A DNA stretch of 64,000 nucleotides from Pseudopithomyces maydicus (lineage: Eukaryota; Ascomycota; Dothideomycetes; Pleosporales; Didymosphaeriaceae). Location: the NCBI GenBank assembly GCA_026873275.1, contig JANTUC010000002.1, forward strand, positions 992,001-1,056,000, written 5' to 3'. Below the pieces are notes generated by a model. That model made no database searches, was not told the origin of the DNA, and was given only the letters and a program-made list of their open reading frames with translations. A program made the position numbers and the translations under genes. Each line of letters starts with the position of its first letter. Position 1 is the first letter of the stretch. Below, piece after piece: positions 1 through 11,994 of this stretch.

Positions 1-318
1 GATAAGATGGTGGCTGCTTTAGGTTAATGTTAATAGTGTCTTGCAAGCATTTGCACTTCTCAGCGTTGAAGTAGCATGCGTCAGTTTTTATGTAACATTC
101 ACAACGCCCTCAATGTTATGCTATTATCCTCTAAACAGCGTTTTTATCCAGTCAGCTCTGCTGCCGCTTTCTCTAAACACAAAACAACGTCCTCTAAACA
201 GAACAGTTTTTTTGACCCTCTCAGAATCTCTGTTCGAATAGATGCCACCGAACAATGCTGAAACGTGCGCCCAGAGATTATTATTCTCAGACATGAGAAA
301 CAGCGCATGTGATTTTTT
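1..318. other. left-edge non-coding stretch
   Basis: This is the downstream flank of the MFS gene that ends at 319. Two overlapping plus-strand reading frames of about 60 codons have no recognisable content. A short motif, CTCTAAACA, recurs three times between about 131 and 201, which may be a decayed repeat. I see no gene here. Confidence 0.5.
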
Positions 319-2303
319 TCACATCATCACTGGATAACGACTCCGTTTGCGGATTTCAGGGCCGTACTTGAAGAGAATCCAAGGTATGGGTAACATAAGA
401 ATAGACAAGAAACCTAATAAGCTTGTCGCCCAGCCTATACCCAGCTTTTCGTACACTGGACGATAGTCAGTAAACCGTCACGCCATGAGAGTTTGGACAC
501 ATACTCTGGATAGTAAACAAAGGAAAAACTGCACCTAAGGTGTATCGGAATATACCATTCGCAGCCATTGCAGAAGCTCCGTTCATAGGACCGTATCTGA
601 ATAAGGGGTGCAGAGTCAGCACATGTGAAAGAATTTTTTGGGTGAAGCTGCATTTACTTACACGTCTACCATGTACATGGCGGCTGAAATCTATCCATAA
701 AGTATCAGTAATCTATATAAGACCATTAGGCAAATTTTTACTTACAAACAGACATAAATTTCCCCACGCGAATGGAATTGCTCCAACTGCTAATACTGCC
801 CAGTGTACACCTCCGTTTGCTGTCCAAGCAAACCAAAATAGTCCTATGGGAATTCCCAGGCTCCCTATCATCGCATTGTACAATCGATTTTCAGGCTGAG
901 CATGCATCCGACCGGTGGATACCGCTTCTCGGTGCTTGACCTGGTACAATTTCGTATCGATGACAATGCCTGTGATGCTGGCAAGGCATACACCCAGGCC
1001 AATAGATAAGAATATAAGCCCAGTCTGAGATATGGTGAACTTATATGGCGGTCGCTGAAAGACGTATGGAATGGCTGCAAAGAAAAGAAACAATATGGCG
1101 AACGTGAAGGCAGTGTAGAGCGATAGGAAGAATACAACAGGCTTGAGTACGTTAGTATAACATTTCGAGCTTATTGCGAATGCTTACTTCTGTGACCAAC
1201 ATGTGCATCGGTCGAAGGAAGTTCTGTATTATGGTCTTTTTAACAGCAGCGCCATCGCCGTTTTCATTGGATACAACACCCCGTTTTCTTGCTCTCCGTT
1301 GTAGGATGATCTTCTTGTATGTTTCCTCCATAGGTATAGCACCTATGAATACGGTAAGAGATATGAAGAGCATACACCATTGTGTCCATCTCCAGCCTTT
1401 GTACTGAGCCGCAAAGCCTCCTACGACGGGTCTATAGCAATTTCAGCATACCCAGTCAGAGCAGTGGAAGATACGGGAGCAAGCATACCCAAGTGATGGT
1501 CCAGCAAAAGGTGCCATAAGGAATATCGTTGTCACTTTCGCCCTTTTCGCAGGAACGAAAAGGTCTGCAGTCGTACCCGCACCTAGTTTTGTCTCTTAGC
1601 ATTCCATTCGCAATTTGGATACTCACTTCTAAATCAAATCGATCGACCTAAGCAAGGAATCCCAACAAGACTTACCGACTGCTAACGCTGGGCTCCCAGT
1701 CAACCCCGCAAAAAGTCTGCACACCAAAAACTACCAAACGTCTGTGAGAACCCCGCGCCCATTGTGAAAAGCATGAATATCGGTGCTGAAATCAGGTACA
1801 CCAGTTTCCGTCCATATCTCTCCGACAACGGTGCCGAGATGACAGGTCCAAAGCCAAGGCCAAGCGTGTAAAGCGTAAGTCCAAGGATCGCGGCCGTCCG
1901 CGAGATATGGAAGTGCTGTGCTATAGATTGAAGAGCAGGCGTATATACTGATGTGCCAAAAGTCCTTCCGATAATTAGGGCAGCGAGCAAATGAGGCTGG
2001 GGCGACTCACACTGCAAAGCCAAATAGACCTGGCACGGTGACATGATACACTTTCACTGCCAATCTCCAGTTTTGCGGATTTTCTGGGTCTTCAGGGCCA
2101 TTCCAATCCGTAACCAGTGATTGGGCGTCTGTTGGTTCATCTTTTGAGATATCATGTGTTGAATTTGCCCTTCCCGGATCGGTCGATAGTGGCTGTTGTT
2201 TCTCCAAGTTGCTCGACTCGTCGGCTAGGCTATCTTTGTGGAGTTCACTCATACTGGAACGAGAACTGTCGGGTATTCGAAGATTAAGATCTGGATGACT
2301 CAT
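319..2303 (-). CDS. MFS multidrug/polyamine-type exporter (DHA1 family), eight exons, one frameshift
   Basis: Plasma-membrane proton antiporter of the major facilitator superfamily, DHA1 (FLR1/TPO-like) branch; the substrate cannot be predicted. My exons, in coding order, are 2303-2011, 1964-1676, 1582-1489, 1431-1188, 1141-746, 690-662, 596-505 and 455-319. The N-terminus is a polar cytosolic tail ending in the family's DPENPQNW motif. It is followed by SERYGRK in the loop between helices 2 and 3, a helix-5 region with GPSLGPVVGGF, and a C-terminal run ending in a positively charged tail. Exons 2 to 8 are all in frame except at the A run at 1726-1730 (T run in the coding strand). There, FSQTFG and the conserved FLVCRLFAGLTG lie in different frames. 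One added base closes the gene at 524 aa, the usual length for the family. It is either a recent pseudogene or a sequence error. Confidence 0.85.
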
Positions 2304-3065
2304 TACGGGTGAATGATAAGTGGTGATGATATCTTAGGTACTACAGAGCGCTCTTTCTATGTGCGATTAGTGTAGGTACATATGTACCCTTTTATCAACA
2401 CAAAAGATTAATCGCATCATCGTTCGCCTTGAAACATAATGGCTTTGATGCGCATAATCGGTTTGTTCCGAGGGATCACTCATCATTAATTCTCGGTGCG
2501 GGTATTGGGAGACGTTTTTTGTTGTCCTCGGCAGTGGACCAGAATAGTAATCAACTTAGGGTGACCCCGCAACTTCTAGAATGGGATGCTCAAGACATGA
2601 TACAAGCGCAATGCGCGCCATCGATTCAAGCCGTGAGATAAATGCCAGTTTAATATCGTGAGAGAGCTCAGGTTTTCGACTAGAATGCCGTAAGATAGGT
2701 ATGTTGTCTCTACATGTAGGTCAGCCAGGAATGCTATTGCGAATCTCGTATCAACATCTCGAACTTTGTCGTACTTGGGAATCAATGACCAAAGCTGACA
2801 ATTGAAAAAGTGGCATTTACAACCCATAGACTACACAGGTGTGTAGGAATAACCGCTGAACTAAATAAGAAAGTGCAAAAAGCCCTGCCAGAGGGCTAAC
2901 ATATGAAGACAAGACAAGCAGGAAGAAGAAATATTGACAAGAATAAGCACGCAACAACTCAAACTTTGTTGAGAAAATTCAGTATCGACATCAATTTCAT
3001 GATGTCGTACGTCATCAATTATCCATGTATATGACCGATCACAGGTGTCTCAAGAACCCGAGAAG
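2304..3065. other. intergenic: MFS upstream region and 3' flank of the secreted protein
   Basis: AT-rich sequence upstream of the MFS start, meeting the 3' end of the small secreted protein gene. Short open frames on both strands (for example 2576-2827 minus) have no recognisable features. I see no gene or RNA. Confidence 0.5.
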
Positions 3066-3675
3066 CTATTTACGCGGGACGAAGGAAAGAGTGAACACCG
3101 CATTTTTCAGCGATGAAGTTCCTCCGACAGTGAGTGAGCCGGCGCTTGGTCCGAGGTTTTCGAACCAGCAACCCTCATCACCCGACTTCAAGAGTAGATT
3201 GGTGAAGTATCCCTTGCACTCATCCTTGGACAAGAAAACGCCAGCAGAACCCTCGGGCTGCTCGGCTGGGGTAAAAGCGACTACATATTGGTCAGTCACG
3301 CTGCTGCACCAGGTTGAGAAGGAACTTACAATTGGCCGCCCACTGGCTCAACTTGTTACGAGTGGCCTTGTCTTCAACCAGCGCGTTCAGTGTTATGTTC
3401 TTCGGCCCATCGATTCTATAGTCGATGGTTTGAGTGCAGACTGTGCCCTCAGGGAGATTCTCGGGATAGGCACAGGCTGGGAGAATGCCCGCACAAGCAT
3501 GGTCGAATATAACATCGCCCTGCTCCGGACCAATGACGAGCGACAGGAACTTGTCCGAAGTGGCATCGCATGTTGCGAGAGTGCCTTCAGTAGGCTGCCA
3601 GTCGCTTTGGCGCGAGACCAAGGGAGCAGCAAACACGGTGGACAGCAAGCCGCTGAGAAGAAGTGTTGTGTACAT
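3066..3675 (-). CDS. small secreted protein, two exons
   Basis: Predicted secreted protein of 186 aa, family not recognised. Exon 1 is 3675-3330 and exon 2 is 3280-3066, with a 49-nt intron (donor GTAAGT, acceptor TGTAG). It begins with a clear signal peptide, MYTTLLLSGLLSTVFAAP. A dibasic-like VSRQ follows, which could be the end of a short pro-segment. The mature chain has about six cysteines in two groups: one around residues 35-80 with spacing such as HACAGILPAC, the other in the second exon around CKGYF and GCWF. It has no membrane segment after the signal. Genes of this size and build in plant-associated ascomycetes are often effector or cell-wall protein candidates, but nothing here shows a function. 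The gene stands alone in a wide intergenic region. Confidence 0.75.
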
Positions 3676-5756
3676 CGTGGCGCGGAAGAAAGACGATCTG
3701 TTGGGGTAAGAATATGATATTAGATTGCGGGTAAAGTGCTATGCAGCTAGAAACACCTACATATGATCGACCGGTAGAGTTGATAGTATAGTAGTGCGAA
3801 ATGGGAATTTGATCTTCGGTGATGTTATGAGAATATGGGCCTCGGTGGCTGTATTTAAGTATCCACGGGGTGTTGAAGTACTGAAGTAAAGAGCGACGAC
3901 AAACGAGAGGCTAGGCTCCGAGGACACCCACTAGGTACATTGGCATTCAATGACTGACGTACAAACGAGGATAGATTGGAAGTTGAAAAGAACAGCGTAG
4001 GTGCGAAGCCCGCTGTGCATGCGCTGCTACCAACGCTGATTACCTCATAAGATCGTCTGTGCTAAGGCAGGTGTATTTGGCATGTGGGCCCGATCCTGCG
4101 GGAATGTTACTGGGGTTGTACGAACCCTGTTTCTAAGTTAAACACTGCGGCGATCCTGTAGAGGACAAGCGGCCGTCAAAAGCTCAGATAGATGGTTTAG
4201 GGAGCAGTGCTGCAGGCATAGCGTTGCGCGAACGATGATGCGGAAATTGCCCGGAGTGATCTTCGCACAAGAACGCCAGAATTGGCCAATCATCGTGACG
4301 TGCCCGAAAGATCGAGCGTCTGGCGATGTTTTGAAACGAGCGACTCTGCCTCAGAACCATGGCCGGTCTTTGTGAAATAGGAGGAGTGGGTGATCTTCGT
4401 TAGCTCTGAGTGACCCTGCAGACATCTAGACGCGACACCAAACACACATATTCCTACTTCAATAGACTCAGTGTCAACAACTAAGAAGACGCGACCTCGC
4501 ATCGCGTTACATAGCCGATGGTTTTCATAGTCACCGTAGGACCGGCGTAGGAATACGAGAACGTAGTCACCGTGCACAGTCGATGTCAATCGAGCCGCAC
4601 GAAAAGCATTCCGTTGTTCGTCGCGCATAGTCCTCTCTCAGTAATTAAAACGTTTATCATCAGGATCCTTCGGAACTGAGACATACATGTCCATGTGGCG
4701 AGGTATACACACACGTGCACTCATAATTGTTGCCATTTTGGCAAAATTCTTGTGAGAAAAGGGCCCCCACGGTCATTCCTCCCTCTACTTCTCCAGTTTT
4801 ACACTGTGTACGCTGCCAAAAATATCTATATTGCCCGAAGTAGCGCGGAAGACCCAGCGCGGGATCTGACAGGACTGTATCGCCAAGGAATCCATCGTAA
4901 GACGGACGGCTGATCGAAACGGGTATTCAATGAACGTTCACTATGACAAGTTACCCAGAGAGCCAACTGCTACTTTTATTGGCCCAGGCAGCGAGCTTAT
5001 GACCAATTAGACATACAAGGTAACATCTATACTACATACCTTTGCAACCACAGCAAAGACTCAAATAGGAGCTCTTTAACCAAGTGCTGGGACCAATCTG
5101 TAGCTAGCAATCCCCTTCAAATTGCATTTCTCAACATCCAATCGCATCGCCAACATTATCCTCCATTCAGGCCCGAGCATACATATACACACAGTCGTGT
5201 AAATACATACCCTCAAATAACATACAGCCCACAACCAATTTCTTTTGCCATCTACGTCTTAACTTAAAACCACATTATAAACAACAATCGTCGCACCTGT
5301 GCTCTTTGCCTCGTCAAGTAAGTCAATAGTGGATAAGGATGAGCAAGTAATCTATATTCTCAATCCGTACAACAAACGGGGAAACCCGCGCTATTTACCT
5401 CGCGTTGGTTGAAAGCAGTAGGTAGCATGATTGATCGAGGCAGTACACTAGGTCACGCTTGGGGGCGCCTTGCTCGCTCAAAGTCAATCTCACCAGAGAG
5501 TTTCAATCTAAAAGCGGAGTCATTTCTTTCGTGCGCGATTGGACGACAGGCACAGCTCCTGAACCACTATTGACATTATCATAGGATTCCAAATCCAACT
5601 GATCAATGTGATACCAATGCGCCAAAAAGGCTTTGTCACATATCCAATTGTAATTCTCGCTGAATGTATACACAGACCCCCTGAATGCCCTCCCTCCAAG
5701 AGAGCCCTCACCCTAAAGCCCGTGCCTCTGCTTGTGTCGTGTTACACGCAAGTCGA
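3676..5756. other. 2 kb intergenic region
   Basis: Upstream region of the small secreted protein and 3' flank of the ArfGAP gene. A TATA-like TTAAATA on the minus strand lies near 3851-3860, about 180 nt before the secreted protein's ATG. The 112-codon minus-strand frame at 4290-4628 shows no domain, signal or low-complexity feature and I do not call it. No RNA gene is seen. Confidence 0.5.
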
Positions 5757-7618
5757 TTACTCCCAAACATTCGAAAACAGATCGTCACCTCCACCAAAAC
5801 CGCCAGCAGGTTTGCTCGTAGAGCTCGGTTGATGTGTAGTAGTGGTAGTGTTTGCCACCGGCGCGGCACTGCTCCATCCACCAAAGTCATCATCTTGGGT
5901 AATGGCTGGTGCACCCCACCCCGGGCTTTTTGGTTGCGTGTGCGATGTGGGAGCTGTCGCCTGCGTCGGTTGTGCAGGTGCAGGCGAAGCCCATGCGTCC
6001 GTACTACCCCATGCATCCATGTTTGAAAACCCGGAGAAAGTCGCAGCTGGTGCTGGGGCGGCGACCGGTGTGCTAACAGGCTTGGGTGCAGCTGGCTGGG
6101 ACAAATTGAACGCCGAATTCAAGGGAGGTGAAGCCATAGCTTGAACGGGTGGTTGAGATCGTGGTGCAGGAGCTGATGGCATCGAGAGGTCAAGAAGGTC
6201 GTTCATACCAGATGATGGAGCGGCTGGCTGTGCAGGAGCTGATGAAAAAGCTGAAAAATCACCTAGGCCGCTCGACGATGGCTTCGGTGCTTGAGCAGGT
6301 GGCGATTTCGGAGCTGAATTAAAGAAATTCCCTCCCCCGCCAAACATATTCGATGAGGTGGAAGGGGGTGATTTCGTGCTTGTAAAACTGTCTAGACCAG
6401 AAAAAGGAGAGGGCTTAGGGGCAGGTGCCGCGGCTTGCCCAAACGACAGACTGCTGAATGCATCGTTCAATCCCCCAAAACCTGACTGTTGTAGTTGGGG
6501 CGACTGCTGAGGTGGAGATGCAAGGCCTCCGAAGGAATCCTGACGAGCGTGTTGCTGCGGCTGAGGAGCGGCGGCAGGCTTCGAGGCGTATAAAGACAGG
6601 ATCGATTGTTTGAGATCGGGCCGCGAGGGCGCTGCTGCTGCTGCTGGGCCTGTGCTAGAAGGTCGGGCAGGCTGGGGTGGTGCGCTTCCGAAAAAGTCCA
6701 ATCCTAACAAAGAGTCTCCGGCTTTGGTTTGTTTTGGAGGGGCCGGCTCTGCCTTCGGGGGCACGGCTCGAGCTTGTGGAGGTCCTGTGCTAGCCCGTGG
6801 AGGTGCCGGTGTATCGTCGCCAAACAGATCGATAGCGGGCTGAGGTGGAGGTGCGGGCGCGGGCGCGGCGCGTGAAGATGCACCACCGAGACGCTGTGAG
6901 GCAGACCGTTCGATTTGGACTTTCTCTTGAACTTTGCTCAAAGGCTAGAGGGGGTCAGTCTAACTGATTCCCAATGGCTCATCAGACTCACCACATCATC
7001 GTCATCGGCATCCAGGGTGGCCGGGTCAGGTATGGGGCCGTCCATAACCCATCGCTTCGACTCGTACTTTGTCCTGATGAAGTTCTCGATCTTACTACTT
7101 GATATTAGAGGGAGGGCGACAGGATGAGTAGCCCACGTACGATTCAGATGGCACATGTCCGGGTGCAAGCTTTGCTTCCCAATATCTGCTCGGGTCAGTA
7201 CAGGCTCTGGCCCGGTCCCAAATACACTGACTTGTTCGCCCTCGCATTGCCCCACTTCAGCACGCTCTGTAGTTGTTCGTCGGTCCACGTATCGAGGTCC
7301 ACTGACTTGACTCGACTGATATGTGTTCCCATACCACGGTGTATACCGGAGCACCTGTTTATTGTCAACGGGCGAACGAAGCACACTCGAGGCGGAGGTC
7401 GTACCGAATGCACACAAAGATGCCTAGGTTCCAGCTGGCCCATCGAGGATCTGGTCGGTGATGTCAGTACACCAGACCGCCCAAGTTTCACCCATATACG
7501 CACGCTTGTTCCTCTTGCAATCTGCGCAGCTCTTGTTTGCCTCGATCTTAACCAGACTTTTCAGTGTCTGTCGGTTCTGCTCCGCGCGATCGGCGGCGGG
7601 ATTAGTCCGCCTCGACAT
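5757..7618 (-). CDS. AGE2: ArfGAP (AGE2/SMAP-like), six exons
   Basis: GTPase-activating protein for Arf small GTPases, acting in vesicle traffic at Golgi and endosomes. My exons are 7618-7504, 7450-7405, 7354-7232, 7185-7141, 7094-6992 and 6944-5757, giving 539 aa with every junction in frame. The ArfGAP domain is near residues 12-130. It has the C4 zinc finger starting CADC at residues 31-34, then PRWASWNLG, then [11 protein letters not shown], which contains the catalytic arginine. After the acidic DADDDD stretch, the C-terminal 400 residues are Pro/Ala/Gln/Ser-rich and disordered, with repeated GLDSF/GLGDF/GGLND-type motifs that could bind coat or adaptor proteins. The protein ends in DDLFSNVWE. 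The family assignment rests on the domain; choosing AGE2 rather than another single-domain ArfGAP is likely but not certain. Confidence 0.9.
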
Positions 7619-8032
7619 GGTGTGATTCTGAGGTGGGCGCAGGGAGATGGAAGGTGTGTACGGTGGGCCGCGTTAAGAGACGGGGCAGGGGCAAACGCAA
7701 GGTACCTCTTCGGTCGTGTGCGCCCGTGGTATGGTAAGTCTATCTATGGTACAAGCCCGAGGGGCGCGCCCAAAACGTTGGGCTTGGCACTGTAGTCACT
7801 CTAAGAACTTGTGGTTTTCTGATTGGCCAGATCAGCAGCTGAGGGTGTGAGCAAAGCAAAGCCATAGATGGCTGTCACGACAAGAGGACAATGTAACATA
7901 AGTTCGGATGCATTATGCACTGGGTGCTCAAATTCAAGTGGTATCGTCCCAAACGCCATGCCTGTGCCCGTGGTATCAAGATGCAGTATGCTACAATGTG
8001 TACATGCGTCCAAGCTGACACTATCGAGTGTG
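7619..8032. promoter_or_regulatory. ArfGAP upstream region
   Basis: 414 nt between the ArfGAP start and the stop of the next minus-strand gene. It must hold the ArfGAP promoter and the neighbour's 3' end. I see no convincing TATA box. Confidence 0.4.
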
Positions 8033-8737
8033 TCAAGCAGCGCGAAACCGCCAGTCGTCCCAATCCTCATCTGCATCGTCTGAATCGCTCTCTCCGCCCT
8101 CGGAACGTGGGGTAGGAAGCACGTCCTCTTCTTGACGGACCTCGGCAGCCGCGTGTTTCGCCCGCAGGGCCTCTCTCTGTTCCCGTAGCTTCTTGACCCT
8201 CTCCTCCAAGCCGTCCATTTCCTCAAACTCATCCTCGAGCGCACGAGCAGCGTCCTCCTTTTCGCCTTCCATCTCCTCGTCTCTACGGGCTCGCTGTGCG
8301 ATCTGTTCCTCCCGTGCCTGTGCGGCTAGCTGAGCAGCGGTCATGGGCGCCGATTCGATGACGGCACTAGAGTACAAGGGCACATTTCGCTGACTGGGGT
8401 TGCGCTCAGCATCAATGGCGGCCTGGTCCATCTCGGCCATGAAGGCATCCAATTCAGCATCGGCGGCGGGCGGTGGCAGCGCGGCTTCGACGGCATCCGG
8501 AAGCTCGACAGGCTGCTGCTCGTGTGCTGCTGGAGGTGCCTCTGGCTCTGGCACAGCGTCGGTGTCCGGAACGGGATCAGTGGTGCTGGCGGTCTCTTCG
8601 GTCTTGGTCCGCTTGCGCTCTTCGATGGCGTCGTCGGCAGCTTTGCGCTTCTTCGGGGCGGATGCAGACTGCTTGGGCGCCTTGGCTTGCTGGCGGGCAG
8701 CACGCTGCTGCTTCAGCATGGACCGGACGTCGGCCAT
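8033..8737 (-). CDS. ZNF830/CCDC16-like coiled-coil protein without a zinc finger
   Basis: Nuclear-type charged protein of 234 aa, intronless. The start MADVRSMLKQQRAARQ and the C-terminal coiled coil (AAQAREEQIAQR, then EEFEEMDGLEERVKKLREQREALR) resemble the ZNF830/CCDC16 family, which in animals is linked to pre-mRNA splicing and the DNA-damage response. That family normally has a C2H2 zinc finger soon after the N-terminal helix. Here the corresponding stretch is a Lys/Arg-rich, probably nuclear-localising segment (PKKRKAADD, ERKRTK), and the whole protein contains no cysteine. The tail is acidic with several SD/DD steps, ending in DWDDWRFRAA. I chose the start at 8737 because it gives the family N-terminus; a longer upstream frame to 8866 is not needed. 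Function is inferred from similarity only. Confidence 0.75.
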   Translation of the reverse strand: MADVRSMLKQQRAARQQAKAPKQSASAPKKRKAADDAIEERKRTKTEETASTTDPVPDTDAVPEPEAPPAAHEQQPVELPDAVEAALPPPAADAELDAFMAEMDQAAIDAERNPSQRNVPLYSSAVIESAPMTAAQLAAQAREEQIAQRARRDEEMEGEKEDAARALEDEFEEMDGLEERVKKLREQREALRAKHAAAEVRQEEDVLPTPRSEGGESDSDDADEDWDDWRFRAA

Positions 8738-9301
8738 GTTTGCAGAAAAGATTGGAGGTCGAGCGTGCAGTGATTGGGGTGGGCAAACACCGAACAGCTC
8801 GGGGTGAGGGTCGTCGGCGGCAGCTGCCAAAGTTAAATGCCAAGCCCCGCTCGGCGTGAGCTCCACCTCTTGCCCGCGCTTCTCCTCACCACCTCAACCA
8901 CCACACACGACACCGGCCTACAACGTCTTTTGCGCCCCCGCCGCCCGCGTCTCCTCTGCTCACCCCCGCTCTTTACTCCCCTGTCGCGCGCCTGCTCACA
9001 ACGTCTGGCCGCGCCTTCCTCGCACGCGCCGCTGCTGCTGCTGCGGGAACTGCTCCGTCTGGTAGTAGCTGCTCTGGGTTTCGGTCGCAAGGAAGTCGCA
9101 GCACCGATCGAGTAGTCGCACCACGTCGCACTGCTGGCAAAGGAGTTCCTGCACGCTTGTTTTCTAGTTAGACGCCACTCTCTGTGGTCGGCCTGCTCGT
9201 CAGAGGCCCCAGGCTTTCCGTAGATCGTGAATTATCTGCTCTTTGCGTAACTTGACACCCGGTCGCGTTGATCTGAGCCCACGTTTGCCCGCATTGCCAC
9301 C
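8738..9301. promoter_or_regulatory. shared divergent promoter region
   Basis: 564 nt separate the ZNF830-like gene (minus) from BYE1 (plus), so both promoters must lie here. The plus strand is rich in C and CT tracts. Short open frames in this GC-rich stretch look like artefacts of composition. Confidence 0.5.
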
Positions 9302-11994
9302 ATGGCCGGTAAGCACACTCTATCGCGCGTGCGCGCCCGCTCTACGAGGCCCACAACAACGCGTCGCGCCAGCCATGATGCTAACATGCCTGCGACAGAC
9401 GAAGAGCCGCGTCGCTCCGGCCGCGCCACCAAGGGCCAGCATACCAAGAACGCAGATGCCCTCGACGAGCCTCTCGCCGCCAAACCAAAGCCCAAGACCA
9501 AGGCCGACGGCAAGAAGGCCAGAACCCCCAACGCCCGCTCCCAGTCCGCCCCGTCCACCGAAGACGAGGAGAATGAGGAGGAAGAGGACGCTGTCATCCG
9601 ATGCGTCTGCGGCGACCAACGCGACTTTGGCCCCAAGATGATATGCTGCGACAAGTGCGACATATGGCAACACAACAGGTGCTTGCACCTGCCCCAGCAA
9701 GACAGCTACTGGGAGGGCAAGAGCTATTATTGCGAGCAGTGCAGGCCAGAAGAGCACCAGGAGCTGCTTGCCCTCATGGCCAAGGGCGAGAAGCCGTGGG
9801 AAAAGTGGAGCAAGAAGGGCTCAAAGCCACCCAAGTCACGTCCCATCGACCACAAGCCCACCGGCAAGCAGGACAAGGTTGCAGCTGCCTCGCCCCAGCC
9901 TGCCCAATCCCTCGCTTCAGCTTCAGCTTCCGCTTCTGCTGAAGCCCAACCCACTGCTTCGACTCCCGCCCCGTCCGCCCCGTCGCCCGCACCCGCTGCA
10001 GTCCCCACCGAGGCCGCAGCTGATGGTAACGCCCTGCAGGCTGAAGTGAAGGTGAGTCGAAGCCTACAGGGCATGCAGAACCACACTAACCCGCTTCAGC
10101 CACCGAGTAAGGAGCCAGCCAAGAGCCAACCACTGTCTCCCCTGGGCGAGAAGCGGCGACACGACTCCACTGCAGAAAAGGAAGGTTCAAACAAGAAGCG
10201 GAGGAAGTCCAGCGCCCCCAAAAATGAAGTTTCGTCCACGTCTACCCCCGACATCAACACTCTGCCTGTGAAGCAGAAAGCAATGGCAGAGAAGTTGCGA
10301 GAAATTTTAACTCCAATCATTACCTCTGCGTCAGAGTCTCGTGGATACGAAATTCCGGATGGCCAGACTGTCCATTCTATCGCTACTCAACTGGTTCTGG
10401 ATGTCGACCGTGCCGCCTCCCAGCATCACGGTGAGCCGACGGGTCCCGAATCGCCATACGCTGTCCAGCTTCGTAGCATAATCTTCAATACGAAGAAGAA
10501 CCCGGGTTTGGTAGACAGATTGTTGTCAGGGGGTTTGAGGGCCGAAGATATCGCATCCATGTCTTCCGAAGAGATGGCTAGCGACGAGAAACAGAAGGAA
10601 TATGCTGCCATCAGGGAAGCAAACGAGAAGCAAATGGTGCTCACAGAGGAGCCCGGTCCTCGGTTCCGCAAGACACACAAAGGCGACGAACTTGTTGAGA
10701 ACGAAGCCTTCCAAACCCAAGAAGAGTCCAGACCACCACCGCCGCCTCCGAGTGACGAAAAACCCCGAATGGTCCAATCTCCCACACAGGACAATCATAA
10801 CACTGTGGAGCTTCCCGAGGATGTTGGTCGAAGCGAACCTATTGCCATAGACACGACTGGAGGAGCAGACAGCGCAAGGCGGCCTTCAACAAACTTCGAC
10901 ATCAACTCTGTCTTTGCTCAAGTTCGCTCGCCACAAAACGACCAGCATTCGTTTATACAGCGCCGCCAGAGCTCTATCCAACAAAATGATAAGAACACGC
11001 AAATCGACGCAGACGTTGATCGTTTGCTCAAAGACGAAGATGGCGATGTCGACATGGCCAACCTTACCGATGAGACCATAGTCTGGCGTGGATCCGTTGA
11101 GATGCAGCATATGGAACACTGTCAGTCAGTTGCTCGATTCGTTGCAGGGGGTGATTTCGGCAAGGCCATTCCGTGGACAAAGCTACTGACTCCCAGTCTC
11201 CCTATCGCGGGACGCATCGAAGAAGCTAAGGGCGACGAGTACATCCGAGGTCTTGCTTCGACCCACACCCACGATGTGGCTGTGTTAGCCTTGAGCCCAG
11301 TGTCGACTGAGGGGCGCGGAGTAATGGACACACTTTATAAATACTTTCATGATCGCCACCGATGGGGAGTGGTGCCGGTTGAAAAGCACGAGGTTATGCG
11401 TGACTTATATGTCATACCTATACCCGAAGGCGGTAGTAACCTGCCCTCGTTCATAGACCTTCTGGAGTATTGTACCATCGAGACACCTCGGAAAGAAGAC
11501 ATGCTGCTTCTCGCATTGGTCGCCAAGCTTCCCGATACGCAGCTGCAGTCTGTCCAGCATTCACAGCCGCAAGACCCTTCCGTTCACCAAACCCCAGCGC
11601 CGGTACAATCAATCAATGGTGCAAATGGACCTAGCCCTTCGCCCCTGACAAACCCACATGGTCCTACTTATTCCCCTGTCGGACCAGCGTTTCCCCCAAC
11701 CCTTATACTGCGACGTCGAACAATGGGTATCCCCCAACCCCAACGCCGCTCGCCCAACCACAGGCGCCGGCACCGCACTTCGGTCCTGCCGCCATACTAG
11801 GCCCTTACATGGCTTCGCCTGTGGTACAGACCATCGTTCAGAATCCACACACACCTGAACTTCTCTACAACCTCAAACATATTCTCGACATGGTGCCAGC
11901 TGCCAGAGACGACATGAACGTATTGGCAGAACACCTCAGCCAAAAGAACGCTTCAGCAGCCACAAATGCCAATGGAAACGGGAACGGCAACTGA
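9302..11994 (+). CDS. BYE1: BYE1-like transcription regulator (PHD, TFIIS M, SPOC), one frameshift near the 3' end
   Basis: Chromatin and RNA polymerase II associated factor of the yeast Bye1 type, which binds H3K4-methylated chromatin through a PHD finger and Pol II through a TFIIS-like domain. Exons are 9302-9308, 9399-10051 and 10100-11994. The 90-nt and 48-nt introns are multiples of three without stops, so an unspliced frame also looks open. Splicing the first gives the expected MADEEPRRSGRATKG start. The PHD finger is at about residues 68-122 (CVCGD, CDKCDIWQH, CEQC), the TFIIS M domain at about 273-400, and the SPOC domain at about 547-697. Near 11693-11697 (C run) the frame breaks. 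The Pro-rich linker and the conserved tail (GPYMASPVVQ, then MVPAARDDMNVLAEHL) continue in another frame to 11994. One added base gives 851 aa. A long intron ending at about 11763 is a less likely alternative. Confidence 0.88.

Noticed and set aside
4290..4628. 112-codon open frame, minus strand
   Set aside because: No recognisable feature; length is within chance for this base composition.
5757..7618. CRISPR-like or tandem repeat array suggested by repeated Pro/Ala codons in the ArfGAP
   Set aside because: Units are irregular and coding; this is an ordinary low-complexity disordered tail.
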